Below, in pieces: positions 1-11,089 of a stretch of DNA of 64,000 nt. A program made the translations under genes and the position numbers. The stretch lies in NCBI GenBank assembly GCA_019973155.2, contig BPQB01000014.1, positions 550,469 to 614,468 on the forward strand, written 5' to 3'. The DNA comes from Phanerochaete sordida. Lineage: Eukaryota > Basidiomycota > Agaricomycetes > Polyporales > Phanerochaetaceae. The stretch's first letter is position 1; every line of letters begins with the position of its first letter. The notes below the pieces were generated by a model that ran no database searches, was not told where the DNA came from, and worked only from the letters and a program-made list of their open reading frames with translations.

Positions 1-1
1 G

Positions 2-2086
2 GATCGCACCGGTGGCACGCACGCTCCCAACTACGTCCATCGCGAGAGACCGGAGAACTACGAGGAGGACGAGGACGTTTTCAGCGAAGGCGAGGACATC
101 AGCTCTTTGACTGCGCGTTCAGGTGGGCCCGGCCATACTCATGAGGAAGACGAGGACGAGAGGCTTGACATGCAGGACTTAGCTCTTGCTAGGAGTCTTC
201 GCCAGCGCGCGGAGTCTGTCGAGAAGGTCATCACCTCCATGCTTAATCAACCTCCGAAAGTCCCACCCGTGCTTCCCGAAGAGCTCCTGGAGCCGCCAAC
301 ATCACCACAGCTCCATCCCCAGAGCCCACCCCGTCCAAATGAGCACTCGCTGCCCAACGGCGTCCGCTTGCGCCTAGCGCTTGGGACCGTAATCAACGAC
401 GTCTTCGCCCGCCGAGCCCCCTCTCCGCCATCGCGGCACATCCCTAGCTCGCACGGCTCAGGTCAACTCCCGCCACCATCACTCCCTCCCGTCCTCGAGC
501 CTCTTCTCGCCGTCTCACTCCCCCGTAACATGCCATCCCCCCGCAAGCCCATACCCAGCGACTACATCCGAACATTATACAACATCGGCGCCGATCCAGA
601 CTCCCAGAACTCTCCCCCTGCCCTTCGCTGCCCTCGCCACTTGCTCATGGGCTGCGACATCTGCGTCGAAGCCAAAGCGAACGCGCGGCCGTCCGCCGAG
701 AAGAAGCGCAGTCAGTCAGGACGCGCGGGCTCCACCTCAGGAAGCAGCCCTGGCGAGAACGCTGGCTTCTCCGGTGCAGGCAACGTCTTCGGCCTCGGTG
801 GCGGCGTCACTGGCTGGCAAGAAGGCAGCGGCATTGGCTCGGGATTAACGCGCCCAGGGCAGGGTGGCACGGCCCTCCGACGCCCTCCGCATCCCTCCAC
901 TCGCGGCGATCGCGACGGCCCGCCTCCCGCCAACACCCGCCTCGCCGAGCTCATCGTGCGCTTCCTCCGCCTGAGCGCGCTCGTCGCGATCGAGCTCGGC
1001 CGCGAGGCAACCGAGGAACGCGCGTCTGTCGACGGCGAACGCTCGAACCCGCAGCCGTCCGTGTCGCCGCTGCTCGCGCCGCGCATGCTCGGCAAGCCGA
1101 CCTCGGCCGGCGCGTCGAGCGACCTGCACGCGAACGCGCTGCGCCCGACGCGCGCGTGGTACTTCCTGCTCGCGGGCCTCCTCACGCGCTCGGCGCTCGA
1201 GGGCTACATGACGGGCATGTGGCGCGGGACGGAGCCAATCGAGGTACTGCTCTGCGTCGGGCTTGGCCTCCCGCCAAAGACGAGCCCAGCGGCGCAGCAG
1301 CAGCGCAAGGACAAGAACGCGCCTGGTGCAGCGCCGGGCAGGGCCGACGATCCCTTCGCCGAGTTCGACCCTGACGACTTCCCCGAGCTCGAGGACGCGG
1401 TGAAGATCCTCTTCCCTTCGCTGCGGGACGTCAACCCTGCGCGCGGCGGCATGTCCCCGCGCCCCGAGGGCGCCGAACAGGAATATGAGATCGAGATGCA
1501 GGAGCGGCTCACGAGAGTTTGTGTCCTTCGCTGTGTCTCACCGGGCTGCGCACACTCACGCGGATTTGCAGTTCTATGACGTCCCGCATTCGACGCCCGA
1601 CGTCGCGACCCACATGGAAGATCTGGCCTGGCAATACCCCGCAGAGGCAGTAGAGCGCGCCGCGTGTAGATTCTGCGAAGCCGTCTCGCGGTGGCGCGGC
1701 AAGCCCGAATTAGAAACAGTGCGTCACCCCCCTTCTCGCGCGCCCCTGCACACGCTGACACCGCGCAGTACCGCAAGGCGACGTGGATCACGGTGAACCG
1801 CGACGCGCGCTCGTCGATGTCGATCGAGTCGCTCGTGCACTCGAACCCGACGAGCCCCGCGCGGCCGGGCTCGACGCAGGCGACGACGCCCTCGCTCGCG
1901 CACCTGCCGCCGCTCCCGCCGTACCAGCCGCCGAACCCGCAGGCGGCGCGCAAGCCGTCCGTCGAGGACTACTTCGCGCTCCCGCCCGCGGCCGCGCTGC
2001 TCCTGCAGAACCGCAAGCGGCGGCGCTCCGAGGCGGAGCGGCCCGACGAGGGCGCGCGCGCGCGAATGTATCAGATGTTTACCTAA
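2..2086 (+). CDS. Unidentified fungal protein, 5' end outside the window
   Basis: I do not recognise this protein. The reading frame is already open at base 2, so the start lies upstream. Three exons are visible: 2-1516, 1572-1718 and 1769-2086, joined by two GT-AG introns of 55 and 50 nt, both phase 0, giving about 659 visible residues. The first part is acidic (repeated Glu/Asp). It is followed by a proline-rich stretch, a cysteine-containing segment (RCPRHLLMGCDICVEAK), a Gly/Ser-rich linker, and a better-ordered region with a hydrophobic patch (RAWYFLLAGLL). A short exon has two close cysteines (ACRFC). The tail is Pro-rich with a basic KRRR cluster and ends MYQMFT. The codon use is strongly GC-rich. 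A broken copy of its last two exons lies at 6562-7150, which helps confirm the 3' structure. Function is unknown; a nuclear role is only suggested by composition. Confidence 0.7.
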
Positions 2087-2622
2087 TACAGCCCTGCGTC
2101 GGCGCGAGCGAGCGAGTGTGTCGGTGGCTCTGGGTGTGACGGCAGCAGCGTGCGTGTAATTTATTCGGTCGTGTGTAATTGTTTTGGGCCGCGTTTCTTG
2201 GAGGCGCTCTTTATTCGTTTTATCATCCCTCCTCGCATGAGCATGGACTTGTCACTTCGTAATCGTTGCATCAGCGTACAATCAACAGACCCCGTTCATT
2301 AGATGTGGCGAACGCTGTATGGAGAGATGGTGTCAGAGACGTGGGCGGGCTCGCGTCGGCCCCGGTTGGTTCGATTTCGATTCCTTCTCAGCTAGCCTGC
2401 CCTTGTCACTGGGTATTTGAAGGTGACATGCTGTCGCAAGTGGCTAGCAAATACCCAAGGCTTGACGCTAACTGACCTCAGCGCAGCCAAGGTCCGTCAT
2501 CAAGTAGGCATACAAGAGCAAATGCCTCATGCGATTCTACTCGGTGCTCAGAAAATATTCCGTAACTTGTCTTCAACCCTCTATGCCGTTACACGGACGC
2601 AAACTATACAACCGCTACTTCA
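2087..2622. other. 3' intergenic stretch, partly duplicated at 6985-7160
   Basis: This lies between the convergent gene-1 tail and the GTPase at 2623-3845. The first 160 bases or so, presumably 3' UTR, are clearly similar to 6985-7160, so the duplication described below runs past the stop codon. I see no gene in the rest. Confidence 0.6.
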
Positions 2623-3845
2623 TCAGCCCTTGCGTTCCGTGCGCAGCACCTTGTCCCAGAACCCTCCCACAGCAGAACCGATGTCAGAAAAGGTGCCTGC
2701 CGGACGCCCATAGTCGCGAGGACGCGTCTGCTCTGCGGAGATGCCGTTCTCCACGCGGCGAAGCGTTGCCTGGAGGTCGCCCAGGACATTGGAGCTCGCC
2801 AGCCTGTCGCGCTGCCCCTCGATGCGCGTGATGTTCTCCTGGATATCGGTGCGGACCGACGCGAGCTCCTTCTGCATCGCCGTGTCGCGCTCCTCGAACG
2901 CGCGCTGCATGTCCTCCTGCGCCCGCTGCAGCTGCTGCACTTGCTGCTTGAGCGCGGCCTCGAGCTTGCTGTCGAGCTCGGTGCCCGCCGCGGTCTCGCC
3001 GAGCTTCTTGCCCTCGTCGACGATCTCCTCCTGGATGAGGAACGCGCGCGGCGCCATGTCTGTCATCGGCCTGAGCACTGCCTGCGCCGTCTCGACCCTG
3101 CCGTAGTGCCGGTACATCTTCGCGCCCTGCGCGAGCACCGGCGCGAAGAGCTGCGCGTTCGTCTTCAGCTGCTCCTCGCGGCGCGTCGCCATGCTCTCCT
3201 CGACCGTGTCCCACATGGTCGTGACCACGGCGACGTTGCTCAGGGCGTCGTCGCCGCAGAGCTTGCGGAACATGCCGAAGTTCCGCCGCGCGATGCCGCC
3301 CAGGCGCATGTCGGAGATGCGGTAGAGGTAGATGATCCCATTCAGCTTCACGTCTTCTTTATACCTGTGGTCATGCTGAGAAGAAGAACAGTTGTCGGGG
3401 AAGAAATCGCTCACGTCTCGGTGAGATAGGTCGCGATCCGTTCGAGGATCTCAGCGTCCGACTGCGTGGTATCGTCGAATCCCGGCGTGTCGATGAGTTT
3501 GACCGTCATGCCAAACATCTGGAATGGAGGGGTGGCTTGCACGTCGGACGTGCACGACTCGATACCGTCGCTGACTTGTAGCTTGGCACCGGACAGATGA
3601 TTGATGAACTGCACAGGGTGAGATATAGTGGACAGCTACGGCTAGCCGACCTACTGTAGATTTCCCAGTACCTGTCGCCCCCATTACACTAACGACACCG
3701 TCAGCCATGCTCAGGAGAGATCACTGCTAGTGGTAGCCACGTACGCTATGAGGACCTCCTTCTCATTGACCCGCTTGTTCGCTGCCCTTGGCTCCCCTTT
3801 GGCGGATGAACGCTTTGACATCGTTGATTCGGGGGTACTATGCAT
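2623..3845 (-). CDS. AIG1-like P-loop GTPase with coiled coil, copy A (intact)
   Basis: Predicted GTP-binding protein of 356 aa. Exons on the minus strand are 3845-3745, 3688-3655, 3608-3415 and 3364-2623. The 34-nt exon 2 encodes the P-loop (GATGTGKST), and exon 3 carries DTPGFDDT, the G3 motif. Exon 4 starts with the family signature around YRISDMRLGG, followed by VTTMW where other GTPases have T/NKxD. The C-terminal half is charged and heptad-like, so a coiled coil is likely, and it ends in a short Gly/aromatic tail (SAVGGFWDKVLR). The start at 3845 was chosen because the exon ends KEVLIA, matching EEILIA in the paralogues, with the same phase-2 intron. An in-frame ATG at 3708 falls inside that intron. 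By family knowledge it resembles AIG1/IAN-type GTPases; its cellular role is unknown. It is convergent with gene 1. Confidence 0.85.
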
Positions 3846-4590
3846 GGATGGCTAGAGGGACGAGGCTTTGAAGGATGGGGAGCCTGGAGGTGCCACCTGC
3901 GCCTTGTTATAAGTTATCTGACACCTCGGTGCGATAGGTTCCTGCTCGCAGACACTGCCTCAAACTCGGAAGAAGCGCAGGCACGCACAGGGCTTCCCAG
4001 CATCCCAGCGCTGGGCGGAAAGGGTTCGAAGTCACCGCCGTGATACACGAGACTTGAACTTAGGCATTGACTTTGTACACCGAATTTTCGGGGCTGGACA
4101 CGAAAAGTCAAAGGACCAATAACGGGTGAAGGTCCACGGACGACTCACCAGCTTTTCAACGAGTAGCTATGTAAAACTGTCCACGTGCAATCGACTGCAG
4201 CGATTTGAAGAACCTCGAGTAGCAGTATGAGGTCCTAATCATACCTGCTGGACGTATCCCTACCGTGTTGCGCTCAGTATATTTGTCTGACCGCTCAGGT
4301 TCCGATTGGTGGCAGCACACAATGAGTCCCTCCAGCGGCCCTGAGGCTTTGACGTATCCCAGCCCATCGATTTCCCTGTGCGCTGATGAGCGTTGAATAA
4401 ACGTGGTCAGTAGGTTTGTATGTTTGTTTGCGAATTGTTCAGATGTCCGCCCGCATTTTCCCAGCGCATCGCTCACATCTCCGACACAGACATACTCCGC
4501 ATGTCTCACGCACGTTTGAGACGCGATTCGCTTCTGGGAGTTGTCAACTTATCTTCCGAATGTCTAAAGAGGCTGAAAACACGTACCTTC
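3846..4590. other. Intergenic, no supported gene
   Basis: Upstream region of GTPase copy A and downstream region of the putative small gene at 4591-5100. I found only short overlapping open frames without recognisable motifs. Confidence 0.5.
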
Positions 4591-5100
4591 TCATGCCTTC
4601 CTCGCCGCGTTTCCCATCTCGAAACATCGGCTTGTGCACCCCTCCGTTCTGCAGCATAGCACGATTGGACCTCCGCGCAAGAGCGGACGTGCCTGTGAAT
4701 AATCTCCAGCCTCAGTCAAATCGATAGCGGCGAAGAGAATAACTGCAGAAGGGCGTGAGCAAGACGGTTAGAACATACCAAGGGAAGCTGTCATGCGCGT
4801 TGTGGCATTGGCATATGTGTGTACAACTGTCCTTGAGAAATCTTCCTGGTCCGCCGATTCGGTCTGCAGCTGGGCACCGTACTCGTCTGCGTTCATCAGC
4901 GCCCCTTGGTTGGCGTAAGCTCGCGACAAATTGACGAGATAGACCCCGGTGGCGTAGCCACGACCGACGCCGCGAACTCTATCACCCTGAGGACCCTTTC
5001 CGCCTGCCGCGTGTTCAGCACATGTCCGAGGTTCCGTAGGCTTCGGATTCCAGAGTTGTGGCTTGCTTTCCCATGCACCTACGTCTTGGTAATTGAACAA
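4591..5100 (-). CDS. Possible small two-exon hypothetical protein
   Basis: Not recognised. A candidate model joins 5100-4779 to 4742-4591 across a 36-nt GT-AG intron in phase 1. The reading frame stays open over the junction and gives about 157 aa. After the splice it shows a hydrophobic run (SLVILFAAIDL) and then a cysteine-bearing tail (VLCCRTEGC). The first exon has a plausible ordered region (LVNLSRAYANQG). The start is uncertain and could lie in an upstream exon, because the 5345-5079 stretch on the same strand is also open. The intron is shorter than the usual 48-67 nt here, which weakens the model. It could be a gene fragment rather than an active gene. Confidence 0.3.
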
Positions 5101-6159
5101 ACCCCTTCACGCTTTCCTAATCCACTTGACGTGATCGCTGTTCTTGCCTTGTCCCTCACCTCAATTTTGAATCTGGGACGACTGAGGAACGTTCGCAGCG
5201 ATTCTAACGTGGCTTTCTTGGCATAAAAGATGTACAGAGCGGAAGGCAGTGGCCAGAGACGATGCACGCGGGAGGTATTCGAGAAGGGACGTCGGATGGA
5301 CGATCTGCACATCGAAACATGGCGCCTAAATCGTAGACTTGACAAACATACACAAACATCTCACAAGTGTGCTAGTCCGGGCTGTCCAGAGCCTCGTCGA
5401 GGTTGCAAAACTTCCAAGAACAAGGCAAACACTGTAGGTATCCCTGCATCAACGACAGTTTAGTGGTTCTGACCTGTCTTACACAGCTGCAGAGAGCAGA
5501 TAACCAGCTATAATCGGTGGGGCGTATCTATCCTAGGTCCGGCGAAAGGCCCAGGCTTCTGGCCTCCTTCCTGGTCACCTCCATCTAATTTGCGTACCCC
5601 TTTGCGGTTCGTCAGCCAGATGGGCTCAAGCATCTGGGGTTCAGGGGCCTGTATGCGCCATTTGACTTGTCAAGTCTTTCAGGCTAGCTTTTTCAGCTCG
5701 CTCGAGTACTTAGGGTTGGAGCACCCGCACAGCGGCCCTGTTCCGGATCCTTCCCTCGTCATGCTCTATGTGTGTTGATCTTGGTGCGTTATCCTGCTTC
5801 TCGCCAGCCGTCGCAGTACTTCGCGCTCTCCAGCTTCCTGCAGCTTACAAATCTGGCGATACGCCGGCTGCCCCCCCGAATCGCCCATCTCTTCGAGCTT
5901 CCTAGCTCCCTCGGCGAATCCAGCGTTTTAATGTCCCCCTCGCTTTGATCCTGCGCTCATCCTACGTTCAATTGCTCACCCACTGCCCTCCATCTCCTGC
6001 TCTTCAAACCGATTCGATGCATTTTCGGATTTGATGCACCCCATCTCCTGCAGCTTCGTTCTTCTCATCCTACTCTTTCGCCTACCAACCAAGGTCTCTC
6101 TACACCATCGAACGGAGTGCTCCTCCCTCGTATGCCCGTCCTTGTTTGCGAGCGCCTAC
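5101..6159. other. Intergenic, no supported gene
   Basis: Low coding potential throughout, with many stops in all frames and C/T-rich stretches at 5820-6180. I see no RNA gene or clear repeat. Confidence 0.5.
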
Positions 6160-6470
6160 ACCATCCCCCGCTGGATCTCCGCGACTTCTCCGGCACGCTT
6201 CCTTTGGGCCTCCATCGGCTTGCGCTCAACCCCGGGCCCGCAGCCGTCTCCGCGACGCCTCCTCGCTCGTTGATGAGCTCGCGCTAGATACGCAGCGCAC
6301 GAAGGCCGAGCTCGCACGGCGCCCTGGGCGCTTGCGCCCGACCCGCCGTGCCGGAGCAGGACCGCACTCTTCTGGAGCACTGGCACAAAGAGCAGATCAT
6401 CGGTGCGTAGCTTGATCTCGCGCTCAATTTCGCGCGTAGGTTCAGCCTGCGAAGGCTCGCGACGAACACG
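6160..6470 (-). pseudogene. GTPase relic, copy B
   Basis: Minus-strand reading recovers the middle of the GTPase family in broken form. There is a stretch like LRTDDLLFxPVL, then VLLRHGG, and then RALRI followed by a stop codon where the paralogues have RALRIQRELVDER (compare 61000-61050). Frames shift at least twice, and neither the P-loop nor the C-terminus is present. The relic sits immediately left of the broken copy of the gene-1 tail. It is an inactivated fragment, probably left by duplication and decay. Confidence 0.6.
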
Positions 6471-6561
6471 GCAAGATTAAATATTTCGCTGTCGAGACGG
6501 TAGGCAGACATGCATGCGATCCATGCAGATAATGTCACCGAGCTTTTATCTCTCAGGTATA

Positions 6562-7150
6562 TTCTACGCCCGGCGCTGCGACTCGTATGGACGATCTGGC
6601 ATAGGAATATTACGCAGAGGCAAATAGGCTGCGGCGCGCTGGCATTAGAGACAGTGCTTCGCCTTCCTCCCTGTTGAATTCCTGCTCATGGCGATCTGCG
6701 AAGCACGCTCGTCGATATAGATCGAGTCGCCCATACACTCGAAACCGACGAGCCCCGCGAGGCCGGGCTCGACGCAGGCGACGACGCCCTCGCTCGCGCA
6801 CCTGCCGCCGCCGCTGCCGCACCAGCTGCCGAACCCGCAGGCGGTGCACAAGCCGTCCGTCGAGGACTACTTTACGCTCCCGCCCGCGGCCGCGCTGCTC
6901 CTGCATAACCGCAAGCGGCGGCGCTCCGAGGCAGAGCGGCCCGACGAGGGCGCACGGACGCGAATGTATCAAATGCTTACCTAATACAGCCCTGCGTTGG
7001 CGCGAGCGAGTGAGTGTATCGGTGGCTCCCGAGTGTGACGACGGCAGCGTACGTGCAATTTATTCGGTCGCGTGCAATTGTTTTGAGGCGCCATTTTTGA
7101 GAGCGTTCTACATTTCTTCTGTTCTTATAGCCACGAGCATGGAGAAATTG
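6562..7150 (+). pseudogene. Broken copy of the 3' end of gene 1
   Basis: This segment aligns with 1572-2250. It contains relics of exon 2 with an internal deletion of about 45 nt and an in-frame stop (around GACGATCTGGCATAG). Intron 2 is reduced, and the last exon is well preserved from about 6710 to 6984 with many substitutions, followed by about 160 nt of the same 3' flank. The C-terminal coding words (SVEDYF, NRKRRR, MYQM) are still readable. It cannot encode the full product. Like the original, it is followed by a minus-strand GTPase, so the two were duplicated as a unit. Confidence 0.85.
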
Positions 7151-7217
7151 GATCATTTTTGCACTAGCATAGTATATATACTGCATCACCGTCTACGCGA
7201 CTGTCTAGAATGCTTTA

Positions 7218-8594
7218 TTAATGTCCAAATATAAGCCTGAATAACCTGATACATAGTGACCGAAACGAGACTCCCCGCCCCGAGCCCGGAACTCTCGGAA
7301 GGGAGTTACCGTTATCACCACGAGTGGTCGGCTGCCCGTCCTCAGGCGGAATGGGTAAGCGGCTCTGTCCCCTGCTCCGTTCTTTTCCCTGTGTTTTAAG
7401 GTGACTATACTGCTCCGACAGCCTTTCGCGGTCGTGTTCCAATGCCTTGATGTTGCCTTCGAGAGCGTCTCGAGCAGCGGCGAGCTCGGTCTCGGTCTGC
7501 GCATCTTTCTCGTCGAGTGCTTGCTGTAGACGTTTGGCAACCGCTGCGAGCTCTCTGGAGTACCTCTCGCGCATGGCTATATGCTCGCGACTGAGCTCTT
7601 TACCAGCAGAGGTCTCGTTGATCTCCATGTGCAGGTCGACGAGCTCCGTCTGGATGAGCAGCGCTTGACGATCGTTACCCAGAATGTGAGTGAGAACAGC
7701 CTCCGCGCTGCTCCGCATACCGTTATGCCGCTCCATCTTGGCCCCCGCCCTGATGGCGGGCCCGAATAAGACATCCCCGGTACTCAGTTCCGTTTCCCGT
7801 GCCTCGCCTCGCTCGAGCTGGACTTCATTCCACATGTTCGTGACGATAACGACATTACCGAGGGTGGCGTCGCCACACAGCTGGCGGAACAGGTTGAAGT
7901 TCTGCCGCGAAATGCCGCCCACACGGACGTCGGAAATGCGATGCATGTAGATGACACCGTGAAGCATTTATCCGCGCTCGTACCTGTATAGATATTCTAG
8001 GTAATATGCAGAAAACGCGCAAAGGCTGACGTACGTGTCAGACAGGAATTTCGCGATCATGCTTAAAACTTGCGTATCTGAGATTGAAGTGTCGTCAAAG
8101 CCCGGTGTGTCGATTAGGGCGACACTTCTTCCCAGAAAATCGAACGGGCTGGTGATTTCGACCTTCGACGTACAGGACCGGAGTCCCTGCCCGACAGCAA
8201 GAGCGGAGCCGCTTAATAAATTGATGAACTACAACGCTCTCTCAGCGGGTGAAATTTGGATGCACTGAACGTATTCACGGTCGACTTTCCTGTCCCCGTA
8301 GCTCCCATGACACTACAAAATAATTAGCAACAGTGCGAAAGATCGTGCGGCTAACACGTACGCAACGGTCACAAGCCCTCCTTCCCCTCCATGCCCCTTT
8401 AGAGCTACGGCGTGCTTCCTGGAAGCCCCTGCACCAGCACTAGGCTGGGGTAATGTTTTTGCTCTGCGGCTGGACCTGGAAGGCGGTTTTCTCTCGGGAG
8501 GAAGTGTTTGCGCCTTGGGCTTGCGACGAGGCAATTTAGCCGCGTGACCGGTGGAAGGCACGAGTGTTTGGGGTGTAGACGTGGTACTACGCAT
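7218..8594 (-). pseudogene. AIG1-like GTPase, copy C, with a nonsense codon
   Basis: Same four-exon plan as the other copies: 8594-8362, 8312-8279 (34 nt), 8228-8035 (194 nt) and 7983-7218. The P-loop is GATGTGKST, G3 is DTPGFDDT and the G4 position reads VTNMW. Exon 1 is basic and Ser/Pro-rich and ends VTVA instead of EEILIA. At the start of exon 4 the family reads Y-x-x-G-(K/H/Y/R)-(K/R)-L. Here that position is TAA (7970-7968), followed directly by ATG CTT. No alternative 3' splice site nearby restores the frame. The downstream frame is open to 7218 with a complete coiled-coil region and a tail LCIRLFRLIFGH. The copy is probably inactive, unless the GTPase half is made as a truncated protein. 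Confidence 0.8.
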
Positions 8595-9703
8595 TTAGCG
8601 AGTGGTGTATCGGCAGGTAGGAGGGAAGTGCTTGAGTCAATGGCCAGCTCGCAGCGACAGAGCTCGTCTTTTCAAGTTCGCGTCCCAGACACGCTCCTGG
8701 CAACGCTGCTTAGGACCACACTGGAAGAATTTTGCTACTAATCTTCCTGCTCTCTCATGAGATCCCCGTGTCCGCGTCGAGACAACGCTGCCTCCTGCAC
8801 GGAGAGGTGAGAGGCTGTACTCAAATGAAGCCAAGCGCCGTATCCACGCCGCTTTGGCCCTGCACGAAGAACGTTAGAAAAAGAAATACCATTAATGTCC
8901 GCGTAGATATGAATCACTGCCAGCACGGAGCGCTATAGCGTGGCATGAGCCTAGCCTGCAATGTGCACATAGGTGCTGCCTGGACCTTTCTGGTTCCCAA
9001 ACTAGCTATAGTACTGCTGGAACGTTATGACATGCGCATTCTGCTCCCTGAACACGAGTAATCCTATTTTTCACACGATGCAGATGTGAATAATTGTCGC
9101 GTTGTTGCTGGATGCGTGTGGCACCAGCTTTTGAGACCGCGAATCTAGGCCGAGCCAATGGCATGCACTGGCCGACGTTATGTTATCGCCTTAATACAAC
9201 AAGAGTTGGAGGTTGCATGCGCGCCGCGGCCGGATGCTGTTTACCGCAGCGAGCGAGCTTGACAGTATGCGGCTCGTTTCTGCCAAGACAAAGTCTCTGC
9301 TTGGGTGACGGAGATCCATTTCCTCCTCCTCTGCTTCTAGAACATTTAAGGATCTACTACTGCCTCAAGGGAAATCTCCAAACCTCCTTGATACGCCAAA
9401 CACAAAACAGGCAGGCAACGGAGCCGGATCCCGAGTCCTTTCATGTGCAGCTGCCCACGATGGATTCGCCTGGTGCTTTTCAGCGGAACGGTACAACTAG
9501 GGTCTCGAGCGCATTGCACAAGCGTGTTTCAACACTAATAAGACTGATTCCCGCTCGATGAACGCTTTGCCGTGCGCTACCCTCGTCGCTGGAGCAACAA
9601 ATACCCTTTGGCAGGTCAAAAAAAATATGGGGTCGGTGCACTTATTTTGCAGCGATAATTTGCTTAATACCTTGCTTCGGACAGCGATCTTCAAAGCAGC
9701 CGC
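8595..9703. other. Intergenic between divergent GTPase copies C and D
   Basis: Shared upstream region of two divergently oriented GTPase copies. A 155-codon open frame at 9094-9561 has no recognisable motif. An ATG near 9462 could belong to a 5' exon of copy D, but no splice connection is convincing. Confidence 0.45.
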
Positions 9704-10937
9704 GTGCTTCCAGTCACCGAGGAACTCAGAGGCGAAGTCGATGGACAGCTCAATCTGGACGAAACAGAGATGATTATAGCGTACGTCTGCGTACTTAATA
9801 ATACGCTACGGATATTGAAGCATGCAGCGCAGTGTCATGGGAGCGACTGGCACTGGGAAATCGACAGTACGTCTCGCTGTATACATATGACGAGTAGTTA
9901 CTAAAGACTCCGTAGATCATCAACCTGCTGAGTGGATCTCACCTAGCAGTAGGCGAAGGCCTCCGTTCCCGCACGTCCAAAGTCGAGAGCGCGGGACCCT
10001 TCAGTCTCTTCGGAAGGTCTGTAACGCTCGTGGACACGCCAGGCTTCGACGACACCACAGTCCCAGACACGGAGATTCTGAGCACGATAGCGGGCTATCT
10101 ATCCAGCACGTACGCCCTCCCTCGTACACTTTCATGCATGACCTAGAGCCTCCGCGCAGATATCAAAACGGACATAGACTCCACGGTGTCATCTACATGC
10201 ATCGAATCTCCGACGTCCGGATGACCGGCATCTCGCGGCAGAATTTCAGCATGTTCCGCCACCTGTGTGGGGACAACACACTCTGCAACGTATTGATCGT
10301 CACGAACATGTGGAGCGAGGTCACACCAGAACGAGGAGATGCCAGGGAGGCGGAGCTGCGCACGGGTGACATATTCTTTGCACCCGCCCTGGAAGCAGGC
10401 GCAACCTTGGTGCGCCATGATGGAACACTTGCTAGTGCCCAAGCAGTGTTGGCCCATTTCTCGGACGCCAGTCCTCGCACACTACTCATCCAACAGGAGC
10501 TCATCGACGAGAAGAAGAATATCATCGACACCTCTGCAGGCTTGCAAATAGCTGGAGCCATAGACGAGCTCCGGAAAAGCTACGATAGGCAGCTTGCAAG
10601 AATAAGGCGGGAGTTTCAGCAGGCACTCACGGAGAAAGAGGAAGAGACAAGAAAGGAAATCGAGCGTGTTCGCCAAGAGCTTCAAGAGAGGATTCGGAAG
10701 CTAGAGCAAGATCGAGACATGCTGGCAAAGAACTAGTACCTTGCAGAGAAGAAGAAGGTCGACGAACTTCAGCTGGAGCTGCAGCGCGAGAAGGCGCAGC
10801 GCATAGAACATGAAAGGGCGGCTGAGGATTTGAGGAGAGCTATCGCTGCACGAGATCAGCGGGGGAGCTTCTTTTCCGCAGTTGGACGAGTACTTAATGT
10901 GGTCCGTGGCAGAAAGGAAAGGACGAGGAACAGGTAG
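9704..10937 (+). pseudogene. AIG1-like GTPase, copy D, with a stop in the coiled coil
   Basis: Exons: first visible exon ending at 9780 (EMIIA), 9833-9866 (34 nt, GATGTGKST), 9916-10109 (194 nt, DTPGFDDT) and 10160 onwards. Exon 4 carries HRISDVRMTG, VTNMW and a long charged heptad region. The frame meets TAG at 10734-10736 directly after DRDMLAKN, where the paralogues continue DRDRLSREFAEEK. The same frame then stays open to a second stop at 10935-10937 and encodes the expected remainder: more coiled coil, then GSFFSAVGRVLNVV and a basic end. The product is therefore either truncated by about 67 residues or the gene is inactive. No in-frame ATG is found in the first exon before a stop at about 9666, so the start is unknown. 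Confidence 0.75.
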
Positions 10938-11089
10938 ATGTTTATGTATGCTTTTGATCTTGTCAGAGAGCTCTTTTGTGTGGACGACAAGGCAAAAAGA
11001 AGAGCCTGTCTGTGCGTATATATGATAGTGCTCAAGCACTCGTTGACCCTATCATACGGTAGCACCTAAACATTGACAGTGAGACTTCA

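Noticed and set aside
3451..3708. ATG at 3708 as the start of GTPase A
   Set aside because: The paralogues show that this region is the first intron; an upstream exon ending KEVLIA with the correct phase exists.
3950..4060. Possible tRNA gene suggested by GGTTCGAAGTC
   Set aside because: No matching acceptor stem, D-arm or anticodon arm could be folded around it.
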